This document shows, piece after piece, positions 61,064-64,000 of a DNA stretch of 64,000 nucleotides. The notes under the pieces are model-generated. The model saw only the letters and a list, made by a program, of their open reading frames with translations, made no database searches and was not told where the DNA came from. Made by a program: the position numbers and the translations under genes. The stretch's first letter is position 1, and the number at the start of each line of letters is the position of its first letter. This DNA is from Glebionis coronaria (taxonomy: Eukaryota; Streptophyta; Magnoliopsida; Asterales; Asteraceae), in contig CM046882.1 in the NCBI GenBank assembly GCA_025667525.1, positions 500,188,292 to 500,252,291 of the forward strand, in the 5' to 3' direction.

Positions 61064-64000
61064 TCAACTTGCGTTCTTGCCCGATCGCTTATTGAAATCA
61101 AAGAGATGAGGGTAATTCTTCCACATTTGGTCTTCTCGTTCCCAAGTAAACTCCGGTCCTCTTCGAGAGTTCCATCGAACTTTGACGATAGGTATTCGGC
61201 TTTGCTTCAGTTGCTTGACCTCGCGATCCATGATCTCGATTGGTTCTTCAATAAAGTGCAACTTTTTATCAACCTTAACCTCGTCTAACGGTATAACGAG
61301 TTCTTCATCGGATAAACACTTCTTCAGATTCGACACGTGAAAAGTGTTATGAATCCCATACAGTTCTTGTGGTAGTTCGAGTTGGTATGCCACAGGTCCT
61401 ACTCTAGATGTAACCTTGAATAGTCCGATATAACGAGGACTTAACTTCCCACGTTTTCCAAATCGTACAACACCTTTCCATGGTGATACCTTTAGCATAA
61501 CCTTATCTCCCACGTTAAACTCCAATGGTTTTCTTCTCACATCCGCATAACTCTTCTGTCGGCTTCGAGCAGACAACAACCTATTCTTAATTTGCACAAT
61601 CATATCCGTCGTCTCCCTAATCAAATCTGGTCCAGTGAGTTGGGCATCACCAACCTCACTCCAGCTAACGGGTGATCTACATTTTCTCCCATACAGTGCT
61701 TCAAAAGGTGCAGCTTTAATACTCGCGTGATAACTGTTATTGTACGAGAATTCGGCCAAATGTAAGTGCTTATCCCAGCTACTTCCAAAGTCTATCACAC
61801 AAGCACGTAACATATCCTCCAAAGTTTGAATTGTTCTTTCGCTTTGCCCATCAGTTTGTGGATGATAGGCTGTGCTCATATCCAAATTGGTTCTTAACGA
61901 ATTTTGAAGTGATCTCCAAAATCCAGAAGCAAAACGACTATCTCAATCGGAAATGATTGAAATAGGAACACCATGCTTGCACACGATTTCCTTCAGATAA
62001 ATATCAGCGAGTTTCTCCAATCCGAACCTCTCGTTGATTGGAATAAAATGAGCGGATTTAGTTAAACGATCGACTATAACCCAAATCGCATCGAACCCAG
62101 ACGGTGTCCTTGGGAGTTTTGTGATGAAGTCCATCGTAATTCGCTCCCATTTCCAGACTGGAATTTCAGGTTGGACAAGTAATCCTGACGGCTTCTGATA
62201 TTCAGCTTTCACTTTTGCACATGTTAAGCATTTCGCGACGTATGTTGCAATATCAGCTTTCATATTCGGCCACCAGTATAACTTTTTCAAGTCTTGGTAC
62301 ATTTTGTCCGATCCAGGATGAATAGAATACTTGGACTTATGAGATTCTAACATAATCAAGTCTCTCAGTCCACCATATAATGGTAACCAGATTCGACCTC
62401 TCAAACATCTGATACCATCGGGTCGCGTCTCAAATGTTTCACCGTCTCCCCTAAATCTTTCGGCAGCAATATTTTCCTTCTTGCATGCTTCAACTTGTGC
62501 GTTCCGAATCTGCTCAGGTAAGTTATTATGAACTGTCACCACCAAAGCACGCACTCGAATCGGTTTCTCCCTTTCCTTTCGACTTAACGCATCAGCTACC
62601 ACGTTCGCCTTTCCCGGATGATAACGAATTTCGCAGTCGTAATCACTCAATAGTTCAACCCATCGACGTTGCCTCATATTCAGCTCCTTTTGATCCAATA
62701 TGTATTGTAGGCTTTTATGATCAGTGAATACTGTACACCTCGTACCATACAGATAATGTCTTCAAAGTCGCAGAGCAAAAACCACAGCGCCCAACTCCAA
62801 GTCATGGGTAGTGTAGTTCTCCTCATTCTTCCTTAATTGTCTAGAGGCATATGCGATCACCTTTTCACGTTGCATGAGAACAGCACCATATCCTCTGAGA
62901 GATGCATCGCAATAAACAACAAAATCTTCACTTCCTTCAGATAACGATAAAATCGGCGCACTACAGAGTTTCATCTTCAGGGTTTGGAAAGCTTCTTCTT
63001 CATCATCGCCCCACACATACGGTTTATTCTTCTGAGTCAGCTTCGTTAATGGTTTCGATATCAAAGAGAATCCTTCAATAAACCTTCGGTAATAACCAGC
63101 CAGACCTAGAAATTGTCGTACTTCAGTTGGAGTAATCGGAGCACTCCAATTCTTGATGGCTTCGATCTTTGCAGGATCAACATGTACTCCACTTTTATCA
63201 ACCACGTGTCCGAGAAATTGTACAGAATTAAGCCAAAAATCACACTTTGAGAACTTAGCGTATAACTTTTCGGTCTTCAACAAGTTCAAGATAATCCTTA
63301 AGTGTTCGGCATGCTCTTCATTGCTCTTGGAGTAGATTAGAATATCATCTATGAAAACGATCACGAATTTATCAAGATACGGCTTACAAATGCGATTCAT
63401 TAAATCCATGAATACAGCAGGTGCATTAGTCAAACCAAAAGGCATAACCAGAAACTCATAATGACCATAACGAGTTCTAAACGCCGTAATAGGAATATCT
63501 TCCTCACGTATGTGAAGTTGATGGTAACCAGAACGAAGATCAATCTTGGAGAAAACACGAGAACCTTGAAGTTGATCGAATAAATCATCAATTCTTGGAA
63601 GCGGATAACGATTCTTGATCGTTAGCTTATTCAACTCTCGGTAATCAATACACATATGAAACGAACCATCTTTCTTCTTAACGAATAAGACAGGAGCTCC
63701 CCAAGGTGACGAACTCGGTCGTATAAAACCTTTATCAGATAGCTTTTGCAATTGCACAGATAACTCCTTCAGCTCGGATGGGGCTAAACGATATGGCGCA
63801 CGAGCCACGGGTGCAGCACCAGGAATTAGGTCAATTTGGAATTCTACTTGCCTTGGAGGAGGAAGTCCAGGCAAATCTTCCGGAAACACTTCAGGAAAGT
63901 CACGGATAACAGGTACATCTTCAGCACGTTTCCCCTTCGATTCTTTCTCCACTACTTTAGCTAGGAATAACTCACAGCCTCTTTCGATATACTTACGAGC
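61064..64000 (-). pseudogene. Ty3/gypsy chromovirus (Tekay-type) pol: RT, RNase H, integrase, chromodomain; partial
   Basis: One reading frame runs from the window edge to a stop at 61064, cut by in-frame TGA codons at 62762-62764 (RNase H) and 61943-61945 (integrase). In order: the PEDLPGLPP segment before RT, RT with [11 protein letters not shown] and the FIDD active site (about 63355), RNase H starting [15 protein letters not shown], integrase with an H-H-C-C zinc segment (about 62340-62230), and a D,D-35-E core with [15 protein letters not shown] and [16 protein letters not shown]-terminal chromodomain follows (near 61.1-61.2 kb; [14 protein letters not shown], then FTWERED). The chromodomain places it in the chromovirus/Tekay (Del) group, which often targets heterochromatin. 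Protease and gag lie off the window. Both stops are compatible with C-to-T change at methylated cytosine. Confidence 0.9.

Overview
The window is nuclear DNA of a flowering plant: AT-rich, with short exons bounded by GT..AG introns, plant transposon families and plant-type domains (B3, GARP/Myb-SHLQ, RPA70-like OB folds, CCHC zinc knuckles). A eudicot is clear. Asteraceae is my guess from the style of the Helitron, RPA and Tekay-type sequences and is not proven. Almost everything recognisable is mobile or derived from mobile DNA.

Layout. (1) 0.5-2.6 kb: one intact 670-codon reading frame that joins four tandem zinc knuckles to four copies of a Copia-type protease-like beta-barrel domain whose catalytic motif is lost. 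(2) 2.6-6.0 kb: AT-rich non-coding DNA with degenerate repeats and MITE-like ends. (3) About 6.0-34.6 kb: a Helitron-like territory. A minus-strand Helitron 3' terminus (hairpin plus CTAG) lies at 5993-6021. Further right are a decayed three-domain B3 gene (+), an intact 8-exon RPA70-like gene (-) head-to-head with an intact 3-exon B3 gene (+), an unrecognised duplicated segment, a tRNA-derived SINE-like copy, and a small two-exon gene resembling the MULE transposase N-terminus. Then come, all on the minus strand, the Rep/Pif1-type helicase (RepHel) gene, five GARP DNA-binding domains and a second RPA70-like gene.

The most interesting object is 24.4-34.5 kb. By splice phase the five GARP domains join one another and run in frame into the RepHel protein. 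The RPA gene upstream ends in an exon that also carries a splice donor facing the array. This suggests an RPA / GARP array / RepHel transcription unit, with a TATA box at 34.62 kb. It is now damaged by at least two homopolymer frameshifts, one stop and two lost splice acceptors in the GARP/RepHel part, plus one RPA frameshift.

(4) 35-38.3 kb: three near-identical 728-729 bp tandem units flanked by 335-bp direct repeats. (5) 39.3-49.8 kb: a PIF/Harbinger-like non-autonomous TIR element split by a minus-strand LTR retrotransposon. That element has 2.56-kb LTRs, an initiator-Met tRNA primer site, and an interior almost without coding capacity. (6) 49.8-56 kb: MITEs, low-complexity DNA, a second SINE-like trace and a Helitron-like hairpin. 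(7) 56.1-57.7 kb: a decayed 'gypsy-type' gag-like gene with its own TATA box, cut by an LTR fragment. (8) 58.1-64 kb: the 3' half of a Tekay-type chromovirus on the minus strand (LTR, PPT, RT-RNase H-integrase-chromodomain) with two in-frame stops. It runs off the window.

All assignments come from reading the sequence. No database search was possible.
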